Positions 37,747 to 50,900 of a DNA stretch of 64,000 bases are shown here, in pieces. Source of the stretch: Drosophila persimilis (lineage: Eukaryota; Arthropoda; Insecta; Diptera; Drosophilidae); assembly GCF_003286085.1 (NCBI RefSeq), contig NW_020825288.1, positions 3,844,001 to 3,908,000 on the forward strand, in the 5' to 3' direction. Position numbers and translations under genes: made by a program. The notes under the pieces were generated by a model, which saw only the letters and a list, made by a program, of their open reading frames with translations, made no database searches and was not told the DNA's origin. Positions within the stretch are counted from its first letter, which is position 1. Each line of letters begins with the position of its first letter.

Positions 37747-38075
37747 ACACATCGGTCAATAAGTCCCCGGTCTGAGAGTAGAGTAGAGAGCGCCTATAAC
37801 TCAAAAGTACAAAAGTGTGTCATTCGGATCATTATTGTGTGAGTTATTGAACGATTGTGGCTGATCCTCAAAATACGCATCACTTTCGGCGAGGACCACC
37901 TTATTCGATCGAAATTTCTTCCCGAAATAGTTGCTGGGGGCCAAATCTGGCGAATACGGTGGGTGCGGGAGCAGCTCGAAGCCCAACGCGTTCCTCAAGA
38001 AGGAGTAGTCTATACGTTTCTGTTTGACCATAGAGGCATGTCCCTCGGTCAGGATCAGAAAGACTTAGGAGAGTC
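37747..38075 (-). mobile_element. Mariner (irritans-type) transposon relic
   Basis: On the minus strand a fragment of mariner transposase C-terminus is readable: ALGFELLPHPPYSPDLAPSNYF, followed by KKFRSN and AYFEDQPQS. YSPDLAP carries the third catalytic Asp of the DD34D triad. Beyond its stop, the element end at 37747-37773 contains GTCAATAAGTCCCCGGTCT, close to the Himar/irritans terminal repeat (GATAAGTCCCCGGTCT), and it abuts a TA dinucleotide (37745-37746). Residues expected between SNYF and KKFRSN are deleted. The N-terminal DNA-binding part, the first two catalytic Asp residues and the other terminal repeat are absent. It is inactive and 5'-truncated relative to its transposase. Confidence 0.85.
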
Positions 38076-39059
38076 CTTAGGGGTCCTTAGGAGGGACTTA
38101 GGGTCCAAAGGTACCTCAAAATTCTATAGAATGTAAATTTTAAGGCTCTTTTTCGATCTAGTGCTGTAATATTGAAATGTAATCTACCTATCCATCGAAA
38201 ATCAGTCGAATCTTATAGGCATTACAATTAGAATAAGTTCTCTCTAGGAATAAGAACTTTCTTTGGTGAAAATGTCCCTTAAAATGCTTTTGATCAGAAG
38301 TTTTTGTTCCAAATCTAAAGTAGTGGGTATCCTATAGTCGTAACATACCCTTTGGTGTTCTGGCTGTCTGTAATTTAACTGATTATGAGATTGTTGACTT
38401 GTGGTCTCCGCCGCGCCTTCTCTTCCTGTTCTCCTCTCTGAGCTGTTGGTGGGGATGGGTTGGAGGGGGGTGGCATGGCACTCAAAGTCGTGGTGGGAAC
38501 GAGGGGGAAAGTGTACACACACACACCCATACATTTGTTTTTACAAGTATAAGCACACTTTTTACGCAGCTCCTCTTGCTATTGTATTTTATTTACATTC
38601 CGCTTTGGCGCTCCTCTCCGCTCTCCCTTCTCCATTCTCCTTTCGCCTTTTGCCGTTCTCCCGTCATGGTCAATGGCCGATGGGGCATGAGGCATGAGGC
38701 ATGCGAGAGAAGGCAGCCACAACGACGACGGAGAGCTCTGGTGCCGGTGCCGGTGCCCCATGTTATGATATAATCTGCGGTTGCACCCCAAACAACGAGA
38801 ATGATATTTCCTTCAGAGGCTTTCCATGTGAGCATTTCATCAACTTTGCTGCCACTGCCGCTGCATAATCTCTGCTCATTCTCTCTCCTTCTCTGTCCCA
38901 CTCTCTTTATGTATCTTCAATGTAGCTTTCGTCAGCTGCCAACAGCAGCGTTCTAGCGTCTAAATTAAAAACGAAAGAGGGACAGAGAGAGAGAGAAAAA
39001 AGCACACACAAGAATAGAGAGAGACGAATCTTGTTTGGGTCGAAGCTTTTAATACTCTC

Positions 39060-39230
39060 TCGGAGCCGACGATCATTTGCACGACTTTTGCTGTCTGTAC
39101 TTCGTCTCCGACCGCGGCCTCGCTGTCGACTCAACTTCGTTTTTTCGTCACTGCTTTGGAAGAAGCCCGTCGCTGCCCAGAAGACAATAACAAAATACAC
39201 ACAAGTCTTTCCCAGGAAACCAAAAACAAA
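39060..39230 (+). other. Possible alternative first exon inside the large intron
   Basis: A GAGA-rich tract (about 38983-39030) is followed by leader-like sequence ending CAAAAACAAA|GTACGTTGC, a fair donor. If real it could splice to the same acceptor at 57639. No TATA box or Motif 1 was found, so the evidence is weak. Confidence 0.15.
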
Positions 39231-42200
39231 GTACGTTGCTTGGGCAGGGATTTGTGGATGGAAACGAAGGAAAATATATACAAATTGGATTTGTTATACT
39301 ATCCCGCAGCCTATTTCTCACCTAAACGCTATAGAACATTGCCATGGGAGTCTGTTATTATTTTAGAAAAATATATACATATACCTGCGATTTGAAGAGT
39401 TGCTGATTGAATAATCTGATATTGATCGTTTTTGACTGTTTTTCCGATTTGTATGCAAAAGGAAACTTCTGGTTTCTGGTGCTACTAGCGATCGTTCACA
39501 GGAAACCCACATGATATAGGGCCACAATCTTGCCTGAACCTGCCTGAAATATGTGAAACTTAGAGGCCTACCACTTTCCATATAGAAAGACCAACGAATA
39601 GAGCGAATACTCAGGGAATAGTTATACTGTATAGACTCTAGAGTGGCAAACACCTCCCCCTAAATCGTGATACCCTCTGCAAGGGCACTGACAAGTGTAA
39701 GAGAAAGAAAGTGTAGTGTGGCTGCCAGCGGCAAGTGCCGTTCAGTTTAACTAACGGCCTGTCTGTCCGCCTGTCTGTCTGCCTGTCTCTCAAATGGGTG
39801 CGGTGTTAGTTTTTCACGTTCTTCAGTTAGTTTTCCATTTGCCCGAAGATGAATGCAAACAGCAACAGAAGAAGCAGCAGCAGGGGTGGGGGGCTTTGGC
39901 AGGGGCTACTAAGCATAGGGAGGAGGCGGGAGGCGGGAGGCAGGAGACCTTGCAGCAGGTCCTTTTTACGGGAGCATCGGCATCCCCAGCCATAATTTGC
40001 ATAACACTCGCACTTGCACTTAGTGGATGACCCAAATTTGACAGCCGCCCCCATGGGAAGGGGCATGGCATGAGGCCGCTGCTGGTGGAAGGAAGGAGGA
40101 GGCTGTGGGGCACAAACGTGTGTTGTAATTAACGCGGGAGGAGGAGAGCTGGGGGCCACAAAGGTCAGGGATTTGCTGTCTGACGGCAAAGGCGTGAGGT
40201 GAAAGCGAATTTGTTTGTAATGCCTCTCCCCAATGCCATGGAACGATGACAGAGGCACAGACGGTGGCACAGAGGAAAGCATGTGGCCGTTAAGCTCTTG
40301 CTAAATATTTCATAAATTACGCAATTAGGCTAATTTGTTTGCGGGGGCCAGTGTGGCATGCCACATGGTATGGTCTAGGACCAGCCATAGAGAATCGCAG
40401 CCTTGGAAAATTATGTGATTCATTCGGGCAGGGCTTTTATTTACTGCAAATTAAACATCCGAAGTGTGCAACTAAATATTCTCTAGTCGGGAGTCAACTG
40501 CCTGAGTCATGGAGCACCTTGCGATAAGGAAACATCTACGAATCGTGGCTGAGTCCACAGCTGTAGGTCATGACTGGAAGATAAAGACAGCCCAAAGTCC
40601 AAAGTGCTTGCTGAACGATTGTGGGCACTGTTCCCCTAGAAAACATTCATCAAATGATGTTGAAATTACCCATAAGCGAAAGGAAACACGGTCGTTTCGT
40701 ACGGCATGGGCGATTCCGTATTTCGGTCGATAAATAATCTAAATTTTATTTCAAATTAGATGATAGAAGATGATAATTGATAGTAAACACTCCTTTATTA
40801 ATAATAATTCTCATTTAAAATTCAAAAACAAACCCCACAATTCTAAAGACCACAAGAAGAACGCAGTCTCACCCTCCGGCTGATTCATTCCTTCGTGAAT
40901 ACTTGAGGCTTTGTTCCCTTTTGCTTCCACGTCTCCAAGGAACCATTGACCATCATTAACAAGTCGTTGATAAGGCACTTGAACGTCACCTGCTGCCTGT
41001 CCCTGCTGCTCGGCAGTGCCCCCCATCGTACGATGGATTTCCCCATGCAATAATCTCTTGTGCAACACACATTTATCATCGATGGCAGGGCCCTCGAATG
41101 GCATGCGATCCACAGACAATTTACGCAATGGAAAGTGCCACCATGTGTGGGTGCCACTGCCGCCCAGCCGCCCCTTCCGTCCAGTGGCGTAGGGGGGTTG
41201 GGGCGAAGGGGGACCATTTATCTAAGTTTTGCTGCCATCTCTTGGATTTTCATTTATACGGAGTGCTGCTGGTGCTCTCAATTTCCGTCTGCTGGGCGTG
41301 GCCCCTCGCCGGATCCCTGATTAATGAATGAACGAATGAATGGCGATGTCAAGTGACAGCAAATGCTCTTTAATTTACGGCTTCACTGACTCTTCGACGT
41401 AGCTTTTGCAGAGAAAGTAGAAAATAAATGGAAAGCAAGTGGAAGTGGAAGTGGAAGTGCAAGTCCTTATGTAAACCCTGACGCTGACGCTGACTCATGT
41501 GGCAAGACTCATGTGAAAAGCGACTGTTTATTGCATTTTAAAAATGCAGAATGACAGCCAGCACCGCACTCTATGCCGCATTTTCCTCTCCTCCGTCGTT
41601 TCCGGTCATTTCTCGGGCCTCCTGCTCTAGGCTGCCACTTTGGGTTTTCCCAAACAATTGTAATGGGCTTTTCCTGTTGGCCAGTGGCAGGAGCAGGCCT
41701 GACCCAAATATGTCTGCCATTTGAACGTATAATTGCTTTGTTTTCTGTTTTCTGTTCTCTGGACTCTGCTTTCTGCTTTCTGTTCCCCAAATGAAGTTGT
41801 CCAACATTTTGTACGGAACTAAAGCCCGACTTCGTTCCAATTAAAATACGAAATTAATCCCCGAAAGGGAGGACTTTCGAGGCGATTTCCTGCCTCTCTT
41901 CACTTTTTTTTGTTTAAACAAAAATCGAACAAATACGAGGCGCACATTTCGCACACGCTGCTAATTATTCAATAAACAAAAACTCAAATTGTTTAAACAT
42001 TTAAGTACTCTGTGGGGCTGCCACTCTTTTCTATTTGCTTTTTAAGGGGTGACGGGGGGAGGCGCAAGGCCTGTAATCTATATATAACCCATGCCTCGTG
42101 GAGTGCCATTATGGCCATATAAATACCGCTTTAATTTATGAGATTTCTTCGATTTGCGACCAACTGTTAATTAGCGTGGCACAAGGTCCCTGCCACAGCC

Positions 42201-43229
42201 CAAAATGGAGGCATGGACAAGCCCCACAAATGAGGCATGGATGGCCAAACGAAGCGTGACAGCAATCTAGCCAAAAGTGGCATGCCACGCCCACAATCGT
42301 AGCCCAACCAGGCGCCAGTCAATTGGTTGGCTTTGTCGGAAGCGGGGGGGGATTTGTGGGGGACTTTTGGCTAATTGTTTGAGGCAACACACAGAGCAGA
42401 CCCGACACTTGGCTTGGCTTCAGCTTTGCGGATGATCATGGAAGAAGTTTGAGGGCCCCTCCGGAAGTTGGGAACAACTTCTGATGACTCGTATAATCTT
42501 GTTGCTACACATTTCACTTGTTGATTCATTTACTTTTATTTATCTGCTGATGAATCCACTATTCATTTAATCAGAACTCTTTATCGCGATCCTGCTGCTG
42601 GTTCGTCATATCCGTGGTGAAAATTATGTATACGAATATTAGACGTTGCTGCAGCACCCACACAACCGGGGCCCCGCTCTTGCCACAGAATTAAATGCAA
42701 CGGACCGCAAATTGGCAAATTGCTGCAGTGCGCCCATCATCGCATCGATGCCATTCAATTTGATGGAGGGGCTGGGAGGCGGTGCAGCCTTCTGTGGCAG
42801 TGTCTATGGTCATGATGGGACGGGAGGGGACGGGAGGGGACGGCACCCAGCGTTAATGTTGTTTGCCAACGCATTAACATGCAACCAAGGCCCAAGGCAC
42901 AGCCGTCACATTACGCATACGCCGCCACGTGTCCACCTAACGGTTTGCTGTGTGTGTGTGTGTGCCGATACCCTGCTTTAGAGGGCAAGGAAGGAAGAGG
43001 CATCCTCAACATATGAAAGGGTAGATGATGGATGCCACAGTTCATTGGATTTAAGAGGGGAAATTCTTATTTCAAGCAATACAATATGGAGCCAAAAAAT
43101 CGTATTTCACACGCCTTTTTTTTAAATTTGTTTTTTAAATCATCATATTTTTTTTTTATTTTGTATGTTTATTTTATTTTCAATAATACATATAAAACAG
43201 TCATCAGTCAGGAAAAATTAATAATATCC

Positions 43230-43372
43230 TCTCCAAATTCTTCGACCTTAATAACACGCATTTTTTGTATTTTTTTTTTAAATCCTCATAATTTTTCTTG
43301 ACTGTTGACTGTTGTATAAGTTGCTCCAAAAGTAATAGCAAATAACAAATTGTATTGTTATTATTACTTTAT
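43230..43372 (+). repeat. Dispersed repeat, copy 1
   Basis: Shares with 57264-57402 the order CTCCAAA-TTCTT(C)GACCTT, AACACG, poly-T, then GCTCCAAAAGTAATAGCAAA and AACAAATTG. Same orientation, about 14 kb apart, with strong divergence in the homopolymers. It is probably an old interspersed element such as a MITE or helitron-like fragment. The family is unknown to me. Confidence 0.7.
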
Positions 43373-43590
43373 AAAAAAAAAACTCTCACATGAAAAAAAA
43401 AAAAATAAAAAAAAAATAATCATTGTGTTATTTTGTATAATATTTTAACATTTCCAATATTTTAAACAAATTTAAAATATTTTTGAATTTTATGCACCCA
43501 AAATTAATATTAATTTTTTTTATTTTATTTAATAACTAATATTAAATATTACATTTTTCAAATAATTTGTGAATAACTAATAATAAATGG
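43373..43590. repeat. Extreme AT-rich tract
   Basis: About 220 bp made almost wholly of A and T, with A-runs up to 13. It is adjacent to the dispersed repeat and may be its expanded tail. Confidence 0.75.
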
Positions 43591-46500
43591 CGCATCATTA
43601 AGTGGTATCGAGTAAGAATATGTCCTTTCGCTTATGGGAAATTTGCCAAAGCGCATCAAAAATATTCGCATCCTCCCCAGTGGACCCTAGGGTATAGCCA
43701 TATTCGTTAACGGAACCATCCTTCCCTTTCCTGGTTTTGTAGTGTGCATTCTGCCAATTAGTATCTAGTCGGTCGACCAGTACCCTGCCCCCCTCCCCGT
43801 CCCCTGGTGGCCCCTGGAGTGGCAACAAAGTGACGGCGTAAATAATTGAGTGGCCAAAGTGCCGGGTCCACAGACGAGTATCTGCCATGGAAACGAGCAC
43901 GAGTATATGCTTTGTGATGCAAAATGGAAATGCCAAACGCCGAATGGAAATGGAAATGGGAAATCTTATCGAATTGACATAGTTAAGTCAACGACTGGCC
44001 GCCAGACAGTGGTCGCCGGGAGGCGTTTGGTTGTAATTATGAACAATTTTTAGCACTAAACAAGCGGCCATTGGCTTCCATGTGGCATGCGTCCCGCTGG
44101 GGGGACCAGCGAGCGGCCAATAAACTTGTTTCTCGTTTAGCCAACATTTTGATTGCAGCTATCGCCCACTGGCCCCAAGAAAAAGCCGCCTGATGATTGC
44201 TGGGGGGGCCATTGATTCCGAATACCAGTCTATGACGCAGCCACGGAAGGGGCCATGCTATGCGTATGCGTAATCCGCCCTGTACTTCCTTTGTTTGCAC
44301 TGATATCACGGCCGTAAAGATAAGGTTCGGCGGCAGTTCGTTGGCTGTCGGCGGGTGCATTCGTCCATAGATTACGGGCCATAGATCTGCCCCCACAAAG
44401 TGCACTCCGCCTCGGAGAAGTCAACTGCTCTTAATTGTCACTTAATTGACTTTATTTTTAGTTGGTTTTTCGACTTGCAGAAGGCGGTGGCGGGGGGGGG
44501 GAGGTCAATTAAATGAAAAACTTTTCCATCTGACACACACAAAGGCGAAAAAAAGGAAAATCCAGCCGTGGACTCCACTCGGGACGACCTGGCGATGCGG
44601 TGCGCCGACTTTCTGGCGCTCTGCCTGCCTCTGCGGTCACAAGCCGCAAAAAGCATTTAACCCACATTTGGCTTTGGGCAGAAGAGACCAGAGACAGAGC
44701 CTCAGAGAGCCGCAGAGAGCTGGCTTTTGCATTATGCAAAGTGCTCTGGCCGGCACAAGTTTTTCCCGTAAGCCGCCAACTGACTTTGGCTCTGTCGCCG
44801 CCTCCATCTCCGTCTCTGGGTTTAGTTTGAGGCCAAGATGGGGTGTGTAGGCACATGTCGCGTGTGTGGAGGATAGGACGGCGATGGCGATGGCGATGGC
44901 GATGACGCTGACAGCTGCAAGTGGCCCTGGTTAAGCAGCATTTTAATTTCCCTGCCGCACACTCGCATTAATTAGCCAAAGTCCAAGCCAGAGCCAAAGC
45001 CAAAGCCATAGCCATGTAAAACGCAGAACAGATCCAGGCAGAAACGGCAGCTGGAGAGGCGAGAGGCGGTTCAATGTGTATCAAGTGACCAATTTGTGGG
45101 CCCTGGAGTGGTGCGGGGGGTGGAGGGTGTTCCCGCGGCTGTCATTTCTTTGAAATATATGGGATGCATACGGAAATTGAAACCCTACAAAAAGAGCAGA
45201 CAACTCTTGGGCCGAACAGTGGTTCAATATTGCTTGAAACGGGGGGAAATGAAGGTGAGGTAGGGGTCTTGAAGATTGAGAGGAAACTCTAGGATATATA
45301 CAGCCAGAGAAAAGGGCATTTCATATTTAATATTTAGTGCCAAGATTTCAAAATGAATATCAAGCGATTTGCAACGAGAATAGGAATTGGAAGAAGAAAG
45401 TGCTCAAATTTAAAGGAAATATATTTTATATTTTAAAGAAATATATATATAGAATATATTTCAAATTTAAATAAACAAATACTTCTTATATAAACAAAAT
45501 ATATTTCAAATTAAAATTATTTGGTTCAATTGTCTGTCCAGGTTTCTAGGGTAGAGGTCCTCTTAGATCATCCTGTTGGGCATGTCGACTGGTTGTATTT
45601 TGGTAAATTTAAATGAAATATTTCTATATATATTATATACATTTTTTAACTGTTTTATATTTTTATTAAAAATACTTTTTCATACATTTATGGACGCTCC
45701 GAAAGAGGGAAGGAAGTAAGGGGGAAAATTTATGTAGAAGAAAGAGTGAAAAGGCAGAGATTCTACCTTGAGCTCAAGGACCGCTTCAAAATATGGCTGT
45801 GGTGGACCCAAGGGCTTTTCGAGATTGACTGCGACTTCAACGAATATTTAATCCAAATACTATGAGTGTGTTTCCCTCTACTACCCCACTTTCTCTGAGT
45901 GTACAGATGATATTCTTCCCCCGAAAATACACTCCCTTTTCCCGCAATGTTGTGGGCCACTGTGCCGTGACCGCTTGTGGTGGTCCCTTCTGCCTCGTTG
46001 GTGAAATGTATATCAAGAACAGCAGAGACACTCGCCACGGACATGCCCCGGACATGCCCCAACTATCATTCAACGGGGCTGCCACACCACTGACACAATT
46101 TCAATTTGCAACAATCTAAAGTTTGAGCGCGCGAAAAATGCAAATGCAACACGTGCCCCGGTCCCTACCCACCACCCACTCCCCCCCCTATAAAATTGAC
46201 ATTAAATTAAATGTATGCGACAATAAATTAAATAAAATATGCAATATGCAGAGCGAGGGAGAGAGGGGGAGAGCGAGTGAGTGTCGCCCCTGCCACCTTC
46301 TTTTTTCTCCCTCTCTCTCATTCCCGTTGTTGTGGTTGTTGTTGTTGCTGTGCGTGGGGCATCGCTGACATCATATGCCATCATCTGTTGTGGCACTGCC
46401 GCAGCTGGCTCTGGGGTTGAGCGGTTTTTTGGGCGTGGCTCGGGCTCCCCCGCTCGCTGCATTTGCATGCTAATGGAGGAACGCTGTCTTTAATTTATGC

Positions 46501-46825
46501 CCCGTTTTTGTTGTTATTCTTATCGCTGTGCCACACAGTGTTTCGCAAGGTCAAGCGGTGCGCCAACTTCCGGACAAGTTGAATAGCCGTAAAGTAACAC
46601 AAATCATGAATAACAATTGTACGTTCGAATATCTCTGACGAAATGCAGGATTTATTAAGTGAAAAATTAACAGGGGAAAAGACTGAACGGATTCCTATGC
46701 AGATATCTCCTTGGAAGACTGAAGAACAGGTCCATTCGCTTATGGGAACATTGTGTAGCGAATCCACGCAAGGCGACGAGGGTGCCCTAGTGGAACTCTT
46801 TCAAAAAAAATCTAAAGCTGAGGCC

Positions 46826-47930
46826 CTATGACTCAATCTCTTTCTCGAGAGAAAGTGAGCCATCGCTCTTGTTTTTGTGAGATTTTTGGCCATAAAAAAC
46901 ACGTGTGTGCCTTTTCCATGGCCTCGCCCTGAAGTTCTCTGTGAAGGTCTCATGAGTGGAGGAGTGGACACCCTTTCTCCTGCCCCTTGTTGGTGCCGCT
47001 TTGATGTAGAACAGCTGTTCCGCCCGTGTATTTGTCCTGCTCGAAGATAAGTGGGGAATATCTATGATTGGGGAGGTGTTTGTGGCCTGATTTTCGCAAA
47101 AGGCGCCACAGGAGGCTCCTCGGCAGCAGCTCATGGCTGCCTCCCATGGCGGATGGCATATCCTTTGGTAAACCGGCTCCAGTGGCTGATCATGGACAGA
47201 CCCGGTATCATTCAAGAGGTTTCCGGAATCCCCGGCATTCCATGCCCTCGACGTCAAAGGCGTGCTGCAGCTGCGGCCGGAACTCGTCCATCCGGGCATC
47301 GTATTGCAGCGGCAACAGTGATTCCAGGGTCTCCGGGGAGGATATACTCTGTGGCTGTTTGGAAAGAAGGCATTACTCGTGACGGGGAAACGCTGAATTT
47401 GTCCATTTTCCGGCGTGCCGCAAAGCGCAAAAGCTGCAACTGGCTGTCGTGGTAGCCTGTGCCTTGCCACTGAAGCTCCTTGCAGTAGTCGCTGGATTTT
47501 GAAGGCCCGCATAGCCCAAAGATGGTCCCGCATGAAGACCGTTTGCCCATCATTCATCCATCATTCGTTCTCTTCAAAAAGCTGCTCAAATTTCGCCATT
47601 AGCTTCTCCACAAGACGCTCCCTCGTCTCACTCCTTCCTCTGGAAACCCAGCTATGACCAGGTGGGGGCACTCGTTTCGTTGTGGAAACACAGGCAGAGC
47701 CATGGAAATCCTCACAGAGATTGACACTGAGCAGTATCCGTGGCTGCTTCGGCTTCTCGAGAGCTAATCTGCAAGAGATTCAAGAGCTGCAGGGGCGAAA
47801 CGGATACGCAGAACAGGAGGGGCATGATGGATGCTCAAGAGACACTTCCGACGGCTCTGAGGCTGTCGGGAGTCGCCTCTTATCAGGCACACTCCATTAT
47901 CCAGAGGAATCATATTTAATTCTCAATTAA
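46826..47930 (-). pseudogene. Decayed coding-like block of unknown family
   Basis: On the minus strand three different frames show fly-like codon use in succession. ETRERLVEKLMAKFEQLF lies near 47580-47640, then SPETLESLLPLQYDARMDEF and HAFDVEGMECRGFRKP around 47210-47340, then LPRSLLWRLLRKSGH and YSPLIFEQDKY around 47020-47135. In-frame stops and frame shifts separate them. Taken together this looks like a disabled gene or retrocopy of about 1 kb lying within the ANKRD50 intron. I recognise no domain. A plus-strand reading of 134 codons overlaps it but has poorer codon use. It could also be chance in a GC-richer patch. Confidence 0.25.
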
Positions 47931-50900
47931 ATTCAATCGATTTTCGACTAGAGAAGGCCCTCCCCCGTGCTGCTGCTGCCACCGAAGGTTCTCCACAGCG
48001 GAATGTGGGGCATGCTTGTGGCATGTGTTGCTCATTTGGGCGTGTTGTTGTCGATTTCGATTAGCAGCCTCTTATACGAGTTTGTACACCTGCTGCTGCT
48101 GCTCCGGAATTAGCATCCATCCATCACGACGGCAGCTCCACTTAGGCCATAACTTTCGATGGCATCTGCCTCTTGAAGCTGGTTAACACATCGTTGCCAC
48201 AAATTGGTGGCCCAATCCCAGGCCCCAGCACATGGCTGTGAGCCCCGAAATTGGGTCTCCATGTATGGATTTTTGGAACCACTTTTTCCAGGCAAAAATT
48301 TAATTAACTGCCAAAAACTGATTCAATTATACCTTCATTCAATATGCGATTATATTGAATAATTGGCTGGCTAAATCTCTGTATCTCTGGCCTTCGATTT
48401 GCCCTAATTACACTTCAAACACACAGTTGCCACAGTGTGGCATCAACAGAAAACCAACAATATTTAACACTAAATTTAACTCTTCCTCCCCCTCCCTCTC
48501 TGCCCCGATTGGGATAGTTTTTGTTTGCTTTTGTGGCAGTATTTTCCTTGAAACTTGTGTGCTTTCTTCTCGGCCAACAAATGCAAGTGACAGGCAATTT
48601 AAACTGCAGTTAAAGCTGGCAACAAAAGGGGAGAATTTTCCATTTTCCAGAGGAGTTTAGAAGCGCTTTGTGTGGCTGGATAAATATTTTAATGAAAATT
48701 GTGCAGGAAAATATTTTATTTGATCAAAAAAGGGGACCAATTTATTGGTAAATGTTTTTAACAAACTTTAAAGAGCAGTAGATGAAAGATGAAGGCCTTC
48801 CCAAGTGCATTAATGGAAAGAGAGCTAAAACCTTGCCATATCTTCGCCGAAATAGGGACCGATATTGAACGGTAAAACCTCCTCTTTGAAGCAGCTTTTA
48901 TTTGTATTTTTTAGGCACATTCAAGCCAATCTATTGTTCCCATTTAAAGCTCCACATTACTCCCGTTTTTCAGTTCTTTTATGACCTCGAATGTCTTTTT
49001 TCCCCCAGTGTAAATCGCTGGGATTCCCGTCCCTGTTGGCCATTTGGCTGTCACTCTGCCTTTGAGTCTGGTTGCCTGGTTGCCGGTTACTTAACTTCAA
49101 CTCAAGCCAACAATCCACGTGGCTGCTCGCTTGATGTCAACTTGAATTCCGCTGATGTGCGGTGCACTTGACCGTGCCTCGTGCCCCGTGTCCCGTGTCC
49201 GGAGTGGCAGCGGAAATGCAGCAATTAAGCGGCAATAAGCTGGACCCAATGTGCACGCACAAGCCACGCCCAGTTTTCTTTTGTGTTTGTGTGTGTGTGT
49301 GTGGCAGGGGCACGTGTCAGCAGGGCTAAATCAAAGCAGACTTTGGTGGCGTCTCCGACAGAGACGAGGCAGGCTGCCCCTCCTTCCCTCAGTCTGTCTG
49401 TGTGTGTGCAATCACAACGAACATTAATTAAACCTGGAGCTTAGGAGACTCCAGACAACGACCACGTGCTCCTGCATTCACTCGTAATTGACCTGACCCT
49501 TGGCCTTTGTGTGCCTCTGGGAAAAATTAATTCCATTCGGAAAAGCTACTTGGAAATGCCCTTTCAGCCATCGAGGCAGACAGACAGACGGACGGACAGA
49601 CAAACAGAGACAAACATTTCGACAGTTTTCAGTTCAATTAAGAAGATTGCCAGAGAAATGGACTCGTAATGAAAGGACAGTGAATGCCACAAGGATTTCC
49701 CTGTCTGGAGACGGAATTTTAAAGCATTCATCGGTAGAGAGACTGAGGGCCAGAGGAGAAGCAGAAAGCCCAAGGATCTGCTGTTCGGAGAACAGTTTTC
49801 CATAGTTGGGGATTTGGAGATGGCTTCACAGCGAAAACGAGGCCCATCTGAAGGGGGGGCATCGTTTACCACTTATCCATTGCCACGCCCACTCATTCAT
49901 CAATAAACGAATGAAAGGACAAGGTTGTAAAACGTCAGGCAGCTGTCAGGACAGACTGTACCCCCCCATCCCCCCCACAGGGTTTATTAATTTGATTAAA
50001 CACACATGGAACATGGCACATAACCCAAATATCTGCCTCTTTGTGCTCCATTTTGGGGCCAGGACACGCTTCTGCTTCGTTTGGGCCAGGTCCTCTGTCG
50101 CTTATGGCGCTTCTGTGGTGTGGGGTTGGGCCAAACACGCAGTTATTGAAAGACAAACAGAGAGAGAAACATGAAGAGGGAGAGAGAGAGGGACACAGGG
50201 GGACATGGAGACACACAGAAACATGAAGAGACACAGGCAGAGACAGAGAGAGACCAGAGCAAAGGAAAGGAAACCCTGGGCTGACAGTCGAGAAGGAAAC
50301 GGAAATGCCAAAAGGCAAGTGCGTGTGCCTGCATATGCCACAAGAGGCGGCACATGCGGCACACGAAGCGGCTAGTGGGGTAGGGGGGAACGGGGGAACG
50401 GGGGAGGCAAGTGACAAGTGTGTGGAGCAGATGTAAAGGTGATATCGGGGTCATTGTAGTGTTTGTCAAAAAAAAAAAACGATGTCAATATGGAACAACA
50501 CCAAAGACAAGGGGCAACATGGAGGGGGGCAACATGGCAGTTGACATAGTTAGACAACCGAAAGGGAGTCGCCTCTCAAGGAGGGGAGTGGGGGGGGGGG
50601 CTGTGCTTTACAACCGAGATACAATGCAGCTGCATGATAAAAAAACAAAGAGAGGGAGACAGAGAGAGGGGGAGACAGAGAACGGAGCCACAAATTGGAA
50701 TATCAGCAACGCAATTCAATAAACAGAGAGAATATGGAATAATCCAATTCCGTATCAAATATTCAATTTCCATGTTTATTGAATTGCTTTTGCGAGATTT
50801 CAATTTATGGCAAGGCTCTCGGGGGGGTGGCTGCCAGAGGAGACTATCAATAATAAATATATAAAATAAATAAGAACAAACCGGAGAAGACTACCGTAAA

